Source of the DNA: Psychroserpens ponticola
GTDB taxonomy: Bacteria; Bacteroidota; Bacteroidia; Flavobacteriales; Flavobacteriaceae
Length of the DNA stretch: 64,000 nucleotides
NCBI RefSeq assembly: GCF_023556315.2
Contig: NZ_CP116221.1
Coordinates: 1,375,001 to 1,439,000, forward strand
Direction of reading: 5' to 3'
Part shown: one piece after another, positions 35,566 through 44,754 of the stretch
Position numbering within the stretch: position 1 is the stretch's first letter
Layout of the letters: the number at the start of each line of letters is the position of its first letter
Notes under the pieces: generated by a model
What the model was told of the DNA's origin: nothing
The model's database searches: none
Seen by the model: only the letters and a program-made list of their open reading frames with translations
Made by a program: the position numbers and the translations under genes

Positions 35566-37416
35566 TTATTTTATAGAAATTCCTTTAGCTTCTTTGTTTA
35601 GCCATTGTTTTAATACAATTAATTTCCAAATTAGTGGATATCTGTTCCAAGAGCCATCCATATGTTGTTTAATCATGAATTTTACATTCTCGATATTAAT
35701 ATTTGGAATGTTTTTTAGACTTTCATCATCCAGTTCACTCAATACATAATCTTTTAAATCCTCTCTAAACCAAGTTGCAAAAGGGATTGCAAATCCAGCT
35801 TTCGGTCTATCAAAAATGTGTTCAGGAACATATTGATATAATACATCCTTTAAAATTCGTTTTTGATTGTCCTTCAGAATCTTAAAATCTGTTGGAAGTG
35901 CTCTAGCGAAATCTACAATTCTATGATCTAACAAAGGCGCTCTTGCTTCTAAAGAATACGCCATTGTTGCTCTATCTACTTTGGTATTGATATCCCAATT
36001 TAAATACGTTTTTAGGTCGAAATCTGAAACGCGTTCCAATAAGTTTTTGTTATTATGATCTAAGTATTTAATCTCAGCAACATCTCTAAAATCTTCATCA
36101 GATTGAATGTAATTGAGGTTAATGCCTGTCATAACACTTAAATATGCCGTATTTCTATTTTTTGTTTTTAGAGCTTCAGCGACTACTTTTAATTTGTAAT
36201 TTGGAACATGTTTTAATACAGATGAAGACAGCTTTCTTAGGCTGTAAGGCACATCATACAACTTGCTTTTAGTTGTAGCCCATTTGTAACGTTGATAGCC
36301 AATAAAACTCTCGTCACCACCATCTCCTGAAAGCGCAACTGTAACTTGTTCTCTTGTATGTTTTGCTAGTAGCATTGATGGAATTGCCGAAGAATCTGCA
36401 AACGGTTCATCATAAAAATGACTGAAATTTTCAATGAGGCTCATGCCTTCATTATAGTTGCATTCTATAACATTATGGTCTGTTTTTAGGTGATCTGCAA
36501 CCTGTTGTGCGTAAGCACTTTCGTCAAATTCTGCTTCATTAAATTTTACTGAAAATGTTTTCACTTTAGCATTTGAGCTTTTTGAAGCAACAGCAGCTAC
36601 TAATGAAGAGTCTACACCTCCAGATAAGAATACACCAACTGGAACATCTGCAAAAAGACGAGAAGAAACGGCATCATCAAGAATGTCACTTAATTCATTT
36701 TTAGCATCGTTATAAGTGCCAGTAAACTTTGTTTTTCCTTGGTAATCAATATCCCAATAACAAGAATTATTGAAATCTCCAGTCTTTATGTTATAGGTAA
36801 AACGATGACCAGCTGGTAATTTTTTTATTTCGTTAAAGATAGAATAAGGCTCAGGTACATTTCCCCAAGCAAGATAATAACCAATTGATTTTTGTGAAAC
36901 TGAAAGATTGTCATTGAACATTTGAATAGACGATAACTGACTAGAAAATTCAAAATCGAGTCCGTTATGATAATAGTAAAATGGTTTCTGACCTAAACGA
37001 TCTCTTGCACCAAATAACTCTTGTTTCTTTTCGTCATAAATAACAAATGCAAACATGCCATTGAGGTGATCTACACACTTTTCGCCATATTCTAAATAGG
37101 CAGCACATAAGACTTCTGTATCACTAGTTGTATTAAAAGAATAGCCTTTTTCAGTCAACTCTTTTTTTAATATTCTGAAATTATAAATCTCACCATTAAA
37201 TACAATATGAATGTGATCATAATAGGTAAATGGCTGATCTGACCTTGGATCTAAATCTATAATAGATAATCTATTGTGTCCAAATGTAATGGTCTTTTCC
37301 TCTTTTTTATAAAACTGCCATCCCATTTTGTCAGGACCTCTAAAAGCAGTTCTTTTGAGTTTGTCTTGGACTTGGTGTTCTTCGTATTTTATAGTTGTTC
37401 CGTATATTCCGCACAT
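35566..37416 (-). CDS. Asparagine-synthase-like amidotransferase (second)
   Basis: 616 residues, Cys2 (MCGIYGT), FRGPDK (25-30), F-N-G-E-I-Y-N-F (73-80) and the PP-loop SGGVDSS (265-271). All key residues are present in both copies, and the copies differ widely, so this is not a fresh duplication. Two such genes side by side suggest two amidation steps, or one substrate-specific enzyme plus a general one. It starts six bases from the fourth GT4 gene. Confidence 0.88.
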   Translation of the reverse strand: MCGIYGTTIKYEEHQVQDKLKRTAFRGPDKMGWQFYKKEEKTITFGHNRLSIIDLDPRSDQPFTYYDHIHIVFNGEIYNFRILKKELTEKGYSFNTTSDTEVLCAAYLEYGEKCVDHLNGMFAFVIYDEKKQELFGARDRLGQKPFYYYHNGLDFEFSSQLSSIQMFNDNLSVSQKSIGYYLAWGNVPEPYSIFNEIKKLPAGHRFTYNIKTGDFNNSCYWDIDYQGKTKFTGTYNDAKNELSDILDDAVSSRLFADVPVGVFLSGGVDSSLVAAVASKSSNAKVKTFSVKFNEAEFDESAYAQQVADHLKTDHNVIECNYNEGMSLIENFSHFYDEPFADSSAIPSMLLAKHTREQVTVALSGDGGDESFIGYQRYKWATTKSKLYDVPYSLRKLSSSVLKHVPNYKLKVVAEALKTKNRNTAYLSVMTGINLNYIQSDEDFRDVAEIKYLDHNNKNLLERVSDFDLKTYLNWDINTKVDRATMAYSLEARAPLLDHRIVDFARALPTDFKILKDNQKRILKDVLYQYVPEHIFDRPKAGFAIPFATWFREDLKDYVLSELDDESLKNIPNINIENVKFMIKQHMDGSWNRYPLIWKLIVLKQWLNKEAKGISIK

Positions 37417-37422
37417 AAATTT

Positions 37423-38490
37423 TTAATTTGTTTTTAAGCTTTTTTGATAGACACTTAAATGTTTAGCGAATACGTTTTCTATCTTAAATTGTGATTCAAT
37501 TTCAGTATATAGTTTAGCTGATTTTTGTAGAGCAAGATCATAATCTTCGTAGACGTCTATCATAGATTTATGGAAGGTGTCTAATTCAGTTACATAAGCA
37601 TTGCTGTCATTTAAAAAATCGGGAATACTTCCAACAGGTGTGCTTACAATGGGTAATTTGGCTGCAGCAGCTTCGATGAGTACTACAGGCATTCCTTCCC
37701 ATAAAGACGGAAGCACCAAACAATGTGCTTCAGCTAAAAATGGCTTTATGTCGTTTTGAAATCCCAGAATATTAAAATGTTTACTTAAATTATTGCTTTC
37801 TATACTGTCTACTAATTCGTCATGCATGATACCACCTCCAACAAAATTTATAACAAAATTATTGATGTTATGCTTTAATAATTGTTGAGCGGCAGAAACC
37901 ATCTGTAACGGATTCTTCTCTGTGTTTAATCGCCCTAAATATAAGAATATAAAGACGTCATTAGAATTAAATACTCGTTTTTTTGCTGGTGCAAGTTCAT
38001 CAAAATTAACACCATTAGGAATGACTTCGCTATTCTTTTTTAGATACCACATTTTTGCATTATTACTAAATACAATATCTTGTTTCCTAAAAGGTTTTGT
38101 AAGGTGTAACATTAGTTTTCTTCCAAAATTCTCTATAGCACTAGAATGTAATGTAAAAACAATAGGTATGTTTTTGTAACATAATTTATAAATTAAGCCT
38201 AACAAAAAACCATGGTACATATGACTGTGCAAAACGACTTCATCTTCAGCATCTATAATTTTTTTTAGTTTTTTGAGACCAGAGATTAACGTTGAATTTC
38301 TAAAAGAATTCACGCCTAATAAATGGTATTCAATATTATGATCTTGGAATCTGCTTTCTAGTCCAATATTAGTATCAGATAAGGAGATTACAATTGTTTT
38401 TATATTGGCATTACTTTGTTTGGCTAACTGAAGAACCATTTGTTCTGCACCACCACCTCCTAAAGTACTTGATAAGTGAATTATAACCAT
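37423..38490 (-). CDS. Glycosyltransferase family 4 (fourth)
   Basis: 355 residues; L-G-G-G-G-A-E-Q-M-V-L-Q-L near the start, Y-L-G-R-L-N-T-E-K-N-P near 195 and the EX7E motif L-W-E-G-M-P-V-V-L-I-E. It is a paralog of the second GT4 gene (31389-32441). Both lie in the same operon, so they probably add related sugars or use the same linkage on different acceptors. Confidence 0.88.
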   Translation of the reverse strand: MVIIHLSSTLGGGGAEQMVLQLAKQSNANIKTIVISLSDTNIGLESRFQDHNIEYHLLGVNSFRNSTLISGLKKLKKIIDAEDEVVLHSHMYHGFLLGLIYKLCYKNIPIVFTLHSSAIENFGRKLMLHLTKPFRKQDIVFSNNAKMWYLKKNSEVIPNGVNFDELAPAKKRVFNSNDVFIFLYLGRLNTEKNPLQMVSAAQQLLKHNINNFVINFVGGGIMHDELVDSIESNNLSKHFNILGFQNDIKPFLAEAHCLVLPSLWEGMPVVLIEAAAAKLPIVSTPVGSIPDFLNDSNAYVTELDTFHKSMIDVYEDYDLALQKSAKLYTEIESQFKIENVFAKHLSVYQKSLKTN

Positions 38491-38507
38491 TTGATTTGTT
38501 TTCAGTT

Positions 38508-40175
38508 TTAATTTATTTTTTTTCTACTTATTATGGCATCTATAAATGTAAGATTACCACAATGGTTTAGCGTATGTGTTGATAATACATCCTTGCTCCA
38601 ATCTGGATGGATGGATTGAACAATTTCTTCTTTGTAAGTGTTTTCATTGAGGATTGTAATTTCATTGATTTTCATTCCGTAGCCATAATGAACTGAGCAA
38701 TCTTGAGCAGGTCTGAAAATTTTGCCGTTAAAATTAAAAATGTTTCCTGCTGGACGTGCATTATTATGATTGAGCTCAACAGGGTTTTCAGGATGAGGAA
38801 TCCATATGTCATTTAAAAGGCTGTCTGAATAAAATATATGTAATTCATGTGTTGAACCCATACCTAAATGTTCTTCCACATTAGTAAACATCCAAAACTT
38901 TCCATCTTTTTTGTAAATGGTACTGTCAACAGCTTTTATGTTATTGATGAGTACTTTTTCAAGTTCCCATTGATCTGGAAACGTTATACATTTATAAAGC
39001 TCAATGGTATTGTTTTCGTTTGTTTCTGGCAACATATACAATTCACCTTTGTCTTCTATTAAAAAAGGATAGGAGAGGTGATAAGGCGTTTCTAAGACGA
39101 CTTTTGGTTGTGTGTAGTTTCCCTTTTTATCCATTTCTAAAACTGATATTTTACCTTTATTTTCTGAATATAATAACTCTTCAATAAAAATAAAATAGGT
39201 GTCATTTTTTTTGATAATAAAAGGATCTGCCCAAAACCTATCTTTTGGAGGTAATAGCCTTTCAAAGGTATTGAAAGATTTAGAGCTGGTTTCAGTGTTT
39301 TCTAGTTTGAAAAGTAAAACCCATTGCTCAAAATAAGTACGTCTTTTTATAACTCCTTTAAACGCTGACCAGTAAAGATTACTAATACCTTTAAGGGTGT
39401 CCCAATTAGAAGGGATTTGATATTTCTTGTAATTATATGTTATTGAAATTGCATTGATTCGTTTTAATTTTTGATAAAACTTCGCTTCTCCTAAGCGATG
39501 TAATTCTTCCAATTTTTTGGGAACCATAAATCTAGATTTCCAAAACAAGTTGTCACTATTTCTAGAAAGGTATAAATTGTCAGTTTCGTAAAACGATTCG
39601 TATAATTTAATACACGATTTTGATTCATGAGATAATTGCAATAATGTAACTGCTGTCTCTTTTTGTTTTTTGAGCATTTCCATTACTCCTGGAGGTGCGT
39701 TTTTTTTGGTTTTAGAATCTCCATATTGATAAAGCCAAACACCAAATTTGGAAGATTTTAAAATGTTTCCTTCTAAATTATTGAAGCCAAGTTTAATAAA
39801 AACATCAACATCATGTGTTTTAATTGCGTCAATATCTTTTTCTGATATGGAATCGTTACCTGAATTTGTTTCAGTTTGTACGACTATTTCTGTGCAACCG
39901 ATGATATCTTTTAAATTTTTAAGGTCTAAAGCATTTGGATTAGGTGTAAATGCCTTTTTTTCAAATTTTGTATATAATCTATAAAACAATTCGTTTTTCT
40001 TTTTCCAAAGCTTAGAAGTAAAGGACTCTTTTTTAGTTGAAATGTCTTCTTTTTTAACTAGAAGAATGATTTCAGAATGATTTGAGCCTTGAATAATTTC
40101 AATCATTTTAAATACCCAAAATGGTATTCTATAAGCATCTATAAGTAACCCTATTCTTAATTTTTGATTGGTCAT
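38508..40175 (-). CDS. GINT1-like glycosyltransferase with formyltransferase-like N-terminus
   Basis: 555 residues. The N-terminal ~200 residues resemble a formyltransferase-type Rossmann fold (L-R-I-G-L-L-I-D near the start, an A-P-P-G-V-M-E segment near 173). The C-terminal half looks like the beta-propeller domain I associate with plant glucosamine inositolphosphorylceramide transferase and bacterial relatives: D-R-F-W-A-D-P-F, repeated S-Y-P-F-x-x-E-x-x-G-x-x-Y-M-L-P-E, and F-R-P-A-Q-D-C-S-V-H-Y-G. It may transfer an amino sugar or acyl group. The assignment rests on recalled motifs and should be treated as a family hint. Confidence 0.55.
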   Translation of the reverse strand: MTNQKLRIGLLIDAYRIPFWVFKMIEIIQGSNHSEIILLVKKEDISTKKESFTSKLWKKKNELFYRLYTKFEKKAFTPNPNALDLKNLKDIIGCTEIVVQTETNSGNDSISEKDIDAIKTHDVDVFIKLGFNNLEGNILKSSKFGVWLYQYGDSKTKKNAPPGVMEMLKKQKETAVTLLQLSHESKSCIKLYESFYETDNLYLSRNSDNLFWKSRFMVPKKLEELHRLGEAKFYQKLKRINAISITYNYKKYQIPSNWDTLKGISNLYWSAFKGVIKRRTYFEQWVLLFKLENTETSSKSFNTFERLLPPKDRFWADPFIIKKNDTYFIFIEELLYSENKGKISVLEMDKKGNYTQPKVVLETPYHLSYPFLIEDKGELYMLPETNENNTIELYKCITFPDQWELEKVLINNIKAVDSTIYKKDGKFWMFTNVEEHLGMGSTHELHIFYSDSLLNDIWIPHPENPVELNHNNARPAGNIFNFNGKIFRPAQDCSVHYGYGMKINEITILNENTYKEEIVQSIHPDWSKDVLSTHTLNHCGNLTFIDAIISRKKIN

Positions 40176-40319
40176 AATTGCATTTAGTAATACTAACAGC
40201 TATATAGGCTTTAACAACATTTACTATTGATGTAAAGCAGGAAATTACAGAGTTTGTTTAGGTTTGAATGATAAAAATAAATTAATATTTAAAACTACAA
40301 ATGAGAACACTAATTTAAT

Positions 40320-41042
40320 TTAGTTTTTTCGTTTTAAAAAATACTCATATAGATAGGTGTCTTGAGTTTCTGGTCTAATAATTATAAATATGAAATGCCA
40401 AACAAATAAGCTAAGGACCATCATTTCTCCACCATCCTCAAGAAGTGTTAAGAACAGATCTGAGTATCTATTGTTTCCAAAAAATGAATGTAGCATATCG
40501 ACTCCAACGCCAAAAAACAGGAATAAGGCAAATATGACACCAAGACTTATATTCGTTTTTCTATATTTTTCATCTCCTTTATAATACCCAACAACTAATA
40601 GTATTAATAATAATCCTCCAAAGATTGCAACATAAGCTAGTTCGCCGATATCTTGAGACTTTAATCCTAACATAGGAGAGATATTAAATTTTTCTGAAGC
40701 CCAAGTTCCAAATCGCTCATGGAATGTTAATGCGTCATCCAATAGCATTAAAATAAACAGTAAAAGCCATGATAAATATCCAGTTCTCTTGCGTTTAATA
40801 ATAAGGTAAACTAGTGTTCCAATAATGAAAATAAATTTAAGATACTGAAATATTTCAGGATAACCATCGTCATTATTAACCATAAAAGGTAAGATAGACC
40901 AATCAAAATCTATTCTGATAAAAACGAGAAAAATTAAAAGAGCGTGTAATAGCACTAAAAAAAGATCTAGACTTAATAATATGGCTAGAATCTTATTGGT
41001 TCTTTTAATATTGAAATGTTGTTTAAAAAATTTGAAATTCAT
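40320..41042 (-). CDS. Six-helix membrane protein of unknown function
   Basis: 240 residues with about six helices. Polar residues lie in or next to the helices: D102, D103, H108 and E109 (L-L-D-D-A-L-T-F-H-E), D182 and H185 (V-D-M-L-H), E202, D203, E206 and H216. This Asp/His arrangement recalls metal-dependent membrane hydrolases such as the CREST/ceramidase group, but I do not recognise the family. It lies between the GINT1-like and polymerase genes, with gaps of about 140 bp on each side. It could act on the lipid carrier or on a sphingolipid-like anchor. Confidence 0.6.
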   Translation of the reverse strand: MNFKFFKQHFNIKRTNKILAILLSLDLFLVLLHALLIFLVFIRIDFDWSILPFMVNNDDGYPEIFQYLKFIFIIGTLVYLIIKRKRTGYLSWLLLFILMLLDDALTFHERFGTWASEKFNISPMLGLKSQDIGELAYVAIFGGLLLILLVVGYYKGDEKYRKTNISLGVIFALFLFFGVGVDMLHSFFGNNRYSDLFLTLLEDGGEMMVLSLFVWHFIFIIIRPETQDTYLYEYFLKRKN

Positions 41043-41179
41043 AAGTTCTAAGTTGGTAATACGATAAATGTAAGCTAATTAACAGTAATTGTGTTGTTTC
41101 AGGAATAAATTCGATTAAGTGTTAATTTTTTTCCTTAACACAAAAATTAATTAAAAAATCTTCGTTCAAATAAACCATC

Positions 41180-42310
41180 CTAAATTGAAGTGCTATTTAG
41201 TTCTAACTCTTCTTCATTATTGTCAATTGAGTCAGGGTCATCAGTAATGGTAATTTTAAAATACAGCCATAAAGAGACAATTGTAACATGATAGAGTGTG
41301 TCAAAATTATGATTTGTAAGTCCTAAAGTTAATAGGGATAATGCTAATAATAGCTGATACGGTTTGGTTTTAAAGTTTTGAAGACTTTTAAAGAACATAA
41401 AAAGATAAGTTCCAAGAAAAACTAAAAACGGAAAAAAACCAGCATCACCAAAAACTCTTAAGTAATTATTATGAACTCCAACATCGTATATATAGTCGCT
41501 CATAAAAGATTTATAACCGTTACCTACAAAAGGAGATTCGTAAATTTTATCATAATATAAAGCCCAAGTTTCAGTTCTTGAATCTTCGTCTATAGACTGA
41601 CTGACTTGTCCGTCATCAACTAAGCTATCTAATATTGAAAGTCGTTCTGGGTTTAGCTTTAAACTAGTGGCTACACTTAATAGTAGGAGTATTGCCGCAA
41701 ATCCGCCAACAAAAATCTTAATGTTATTCTTATTCTGAAAAACAGAAATTAGAAGCATGATTAGCCATAATAAGAAGAACGTTCTAGAAAATGTAAGCGC
41801 ACCACAAAATGTGCAAATCGACAAACCAATATATTTTAAGGTATTGTTTTTAATAGCAAATGATAGAGCTATTCCTAATAGACAAGCAAAACCTGCCGAG
41901 TTTGGATCCAGGAAGAAACCACTATAGCGACCATAGTCTAGTGGGAAAGCTACAGCATTAACAAGAATACTCAAAGCAGCAATTAGAAGAATAATGTATA
42001 GTTCAACAATGCTTGTTTTGCGTGCTAATTCACCACCACAAATAATTAAAATAACATATTTAATGAAGTCAATATAGAAATATTTTTCATCAGGAACTTC
42101 AACGACACCTGAGATTAAAAAATAAGAAACCGCAAATATTACAAAAGGCCACGCAAATTGATGTTTCTTATTTATTAGATAAAAGAAGAGTAACAAGGCA
42201 GTAGTAATATAACTTAATAAACTACCCATTGACGCACCATAACTAAATAGTACAACACTTGGAATGTTACATACTAATAGTATTAAGATAACGTATTTAA
42301 ATAATTTCAT
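41180..42310 (-). CDS. O-antigen polymerase/ligase-like membrane protein (Wzy-like)
   Basis: 376 residues with about ten to twelve helices and a large polar loop near 210-260 (S-I-D-E-D-S-R-T-E-T-W). It has G-R-Y-S-G-F-F-L-D-P-N-S-A-G-F and V-G-N-G-Y-K-S-F...G-V-H-N-N-Y-L-R near 270, the pattern of the O-antigen ligase/Wzy family. Next to a flippase, it is best read as the polymerase that joins repeat units at the periplasmic face. Polymerase versus ligase cannot be told by sequence alone. Confidence 0.8.
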   Translation of the reverse strand: MKLFKYVILILLVCNIPSVVLFSYGASMGSLLSYITTALLLFFYLINKKHQFAWPFVIFAVSYFLISGVVEVPDEKYFYIDFIKYVILIICGGELARKTSIVELYIILLIAALSILVNAVAFPLDYGRYSGFFLDPNSAGFACLLGIALSFAIKNNTLKYIGLSICTFCGALTFSRTFFLLWLIMLLISVFQNKNNIKIFVGGFAAILLLLSVATSLKLNPERLSILDSLVDDGQVSQSIDEDSRTETWALYYDKIYESPFVGNGYKSFMSDYIYDVGVHNNYLRVFGDAGFFPFLVFLGTYLFMFFKSLQNFKTKPYQLLLALSLLTLGLTNHNFDTLYHVTIVSLWLYFKITITDDPDSIDNNEEELELNSTSI

Positions 42311-42325
42311 ATTGCTACTTACTTT

Positions 42326-43678
42326 TTAAGTATTAAAAAATTTGGTTTGATTTTTGTTCAAATGTCTAATATAAAAATATAATATAAAACTATTTATTAC
42401 TGCAACAATAGAAGTCGCTAAAGCAAGGCCGTAAACACCCATTGTCTTGCTAAATATAAAGTTTAAAACAATGTTCAATATTAAACAAAAAACAGCAGCA
42501 AAAGCCATGTAGCTGTTTTTATTGATTGATTCAAGAAACCTTACCATAATGATTGTCACGATATAAGCTGGTATTTGCAATAAATATAACTGTTGAATTT
42601 TTGATACTATAATAGTATCGTCTGATGTAAAAGCATTTCTTTCAAAAATGAGCGTTATTAATGGTGTCGAAAGAAGTACAAGTATTAGAGCAATACTTCC
42701 ACTACCAATAACCAGAAACTTTAAAATACGCTGTAGTTCAATAAATGCTCGTTCTCGGTTTTCTGCTACTTTTTTTGAAAAATACGGAAGTAACACGTTT
42801 CCTAATGCTAGAGTGATTATACCAATAGCAAACATAGGAATTTTAACACCATAATTAAGTGCTGCAATCGAACCAATAATTAGTTGTGCTCCAAAATACT
42901 GATCTACTATAGAATTAGCTCCTGTTAGGATATTAGCCGATAATTTAGCTGGTAACTGTTTAAAGACTTCTTTTATGTTTTTTGATAGAAAATCTGGTTT
43001 TTTTAGATGAATTATTTTTCTTCTTAATGCGACTATCAGAAGAAATAAGAAATTTAAAAAACTTCCAATTAGAGTTCCTATAGCCAAGACTAAGCTCCCT
43101 AATTCCTCTTTAAAAAAGTACACACAAGTAATGATGGCGATTGGAGTGAAAATAATACTCATCGAAGAAAAAGTAAATTCATCATCTATGGTGAGAAGAC
43201 CATTAATCATTGAAGAAAGTCCCCAAAATAACAAACACGGAATTAGATAATAAAACTGTGTTTTAATTAAAGCGTAGTATGCTGGTGTATGACCACTAAA
43301 AAAAGTCTCGAGATAAACATCAGTAAATAATGTTGCAATTAGACCAAATAATAATGCAACACCAAGGGTTACTAAAAAACAAGTACTTTGAAAAGCACCT
43401 ATATCTTTATTGCTTCGCAATTCAATAATATAATTAGGAACAAATACACTTTTAAAACCATCTAAAAAGACATTACTCATAAATCCTGGTATCAGTATGG
43501 CTATATAAAAAGTATCTAAAAGTTCAGATAGACCAAAACTATCTGCAATGACAATCTCTTTGAAGAAACCTAAGCCTTTTGCTAGTAACGTAATAACTCC
43601 AACTATAATAACATTTGTTATTGTGGCATTATTAAGGCCTTTTTTAATAAGTTGTTTAAGATTGAATTTAGGATTCAA
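42326..43678 (-). CDS. MurJ-family polysaccharide flippase
   Basis: 450 residues, about 12-14 helices, MOP superfamily. It has K-G-L-G-F-F-K-E-I-V-I-A-D-S-F-G-L-S near 34 and D-T-F-Y-I-A near 55, a region typical of MurJ/MviN. In this locus it probably turns lipid-linked oligosaccharide across the inner membrane (Wzx role). Housekeeping MurJ is an alternative, but the neighbours are all polysaccharide genes. The polymerase gene follows 15 bp later. Confidence 0.85.
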   Translation of the reverse strand: MNPKFNLKQLIKKGLNNATITNVIIVGVITLLAKGLGFFKEIVIADSFGLSELLDTFYIAILIPGFMSNVFLDGFKSVFVPNYIIELRSNKDIGAFQSTCFLVTLGVALLFGLIATLFTDVYLETFFSGHTPAYYALIKTQFYYLIPCLLFWGLSSMINGLLTIDDEFTFSSMSIIFTPIAIITCVYFFKEELGSLVLAIGTLIGSFLNFLFLLIVALRRKIIHLKKPDFLSKNIKEVFKQLPAKLSANILTGANSIVDQYFGAQLIIGSIAALNYGVKIPMFAIGIITLALGNVLLPYFSKKVAENRERAFIELQRILKFLVIGSGSIALILVLLSTPLITLIFERNAFTSDDTIIVSKIQQLYLLQIPAYIVTIIMVRFLESINKNSYMAFAAVFCLILNIVLNFIFSKTMGVYGLALATSIVAVINSFILYFYIRHLNKNQTKFFNT

Positions 43679-43712
43679 GAGTCAATATGATTAGTTAGTT
43701 TCAAAATAGATA

Positions 43713-44252
43713 TTAAGATAAAATATTGTTTATATAACCTAAAGTAGGATTATCTCTATTAATTATTTTAGCAGGATTACCTAAGACAATAGAACCTTCA
43801 GGAACATCAAAATTAACATAAGCATTTGGTGCTATTAAAACATTGTTGGCAATCGTTATGTTGCCAACGATTACTGCTCCTGTTCCAATCCAAACCATAT
43901 CTCCAATAGTTGGGACGCCTTTTAACTTACCTCTGTTGGCTTGTCCAATTGTAATATTATGTGCGATATTGCAATTCTTACCTATTGTCGCTTTTTCATT
44001 GATTACGATGGTGCCAAAATGGCCTATATAGAAACCTTCTCCAATAGAAGTAGACACAGGGATTTGAAAACCATACTTATGACTCAGTCTTCTAACAATA
44101 AAATGAAAGAAAAGTCCTAGAAATGATCTTTTCTTATGTACAGCAGCTTTTCGTAGGAAATACATATACCTAAAACCAGGCTCCTTAAACCCTAAGAGGA
44201 TTGAGGTTTGTTTTCCATATCTATACAAATCAGCTTTTATATTTCTCATCAT
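43713..44252 (-). CDS. CysE-like hexapeptide acetyltransferase
   Basis: 179 residues of the left-handed beta-helix family: E-G-F-Y-I-G-H-F-G-T-I-V-I-N and a serine acetyltransferase-like N-A-H-N-I-T-I-G-Q near 96, ending I-V-L-G-N-P-A-K-I-I. The N-terminal helical domain of true CysE is short here, so it is more likely a sugar O- or N-acetyltransferase. It is the most upstream minus-strand gene of the polysaccharide locus. It may supply the N-acetyl step missing next to PglF/PglE, but that is only inference. Confidence 0.82.
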   Translation of the reverse strand: MMRNIKADLYRYGKQTSILLGFKEPGFRYMYFLRKAAVHKKRSFLGLFFHFIVRRLSHKYGFQIPVSTSIGEGFYIGHFGTIVINEKATIGKNCNIAHNITIGQANRGKLKGVPTIGDMVWIGTGAVIVGNITIANNVLIAPNAYVNFDVPEGSIVLGNPAKIINRDNPTLGYINNILS

Positions 44253-44754
44253 ATATTTTGTCTCTTGTACTTTTAATTGCTGGTTGTAAATATATATAAG
44301 ACACGAATGTAATTAATTTTTCAAACACACTCAACTCTTAACTAATGGATTTGATGAAATGGTTTTTAAAAGGTATGAAATACGTTTTATGATTTTTTTT
44401 GTTTCTATAATTTTATTTATGTGCATCAAATTCAGAGTATCATAATATTCCTTTTATTTTTATTTTTATGTATCTATTTGTTTATCAACATGTTATGTGT
44501 TTTGTTTTTACCTAAAATTCCTACAAGTGTTAAAGTTTGGTATTTAAACGTCTTTTTTACGCCATTCATCGTAATTATATTGTTCTAATATATTTCCCCA
44601 GTTTGTACTTAGTATTTGTATCAATTTTCATATTGTGTAAGAATAAATTTACTAAATATTGCATTTTATCGAATAATTAGTACTTTAAACGTTAAATAAA
44701 ACAATTTTTTTATAGATTGACCAAATAATTTAGTGCCCCAAATATTAATAGCAA
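44253..44754. other. 502 bp divergent intergenic region
   Basis: Very AT-rich, between the divergent acetyltransferase and giant-protein genes, so it should hold promoters for both directions. No exact TAnnTTTG element was found; near matches exist (TATATTTA on the minus strand near 44287-44294). It contains a short hydrophobic frame (44421-44588). No hairpin, repeat or RNA gene was recognised. Confidence 0.4.
44421..44588 (+). CDS. Possible small hydrophobic ORF
   Basis: A 55-codon frame from GTG 44421 (or 32 codons from ATG 44490) with one or two hydrophobic stretches, reading C-V-L-F-L-P-K-I-P-T-S-V-K-V-W-Y near the middle. Codon use is extreme in T and no start signal stands out. It may be a small membrane protein, a remnant or chance in AT-rich DNA. 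Confidence 0.2.
   Translation: MHQIQSIIIFLLFLFLCIYLFINMLCVLFLPKIPTSVKVWYLNVFFTPFIVIILF

Noticed and set aside
41110-41145. Hairpin GTGTTAA/TTAACAC as a terminator
   Set aside because: The stem is only seven pairs and no T run follows it on either strand.
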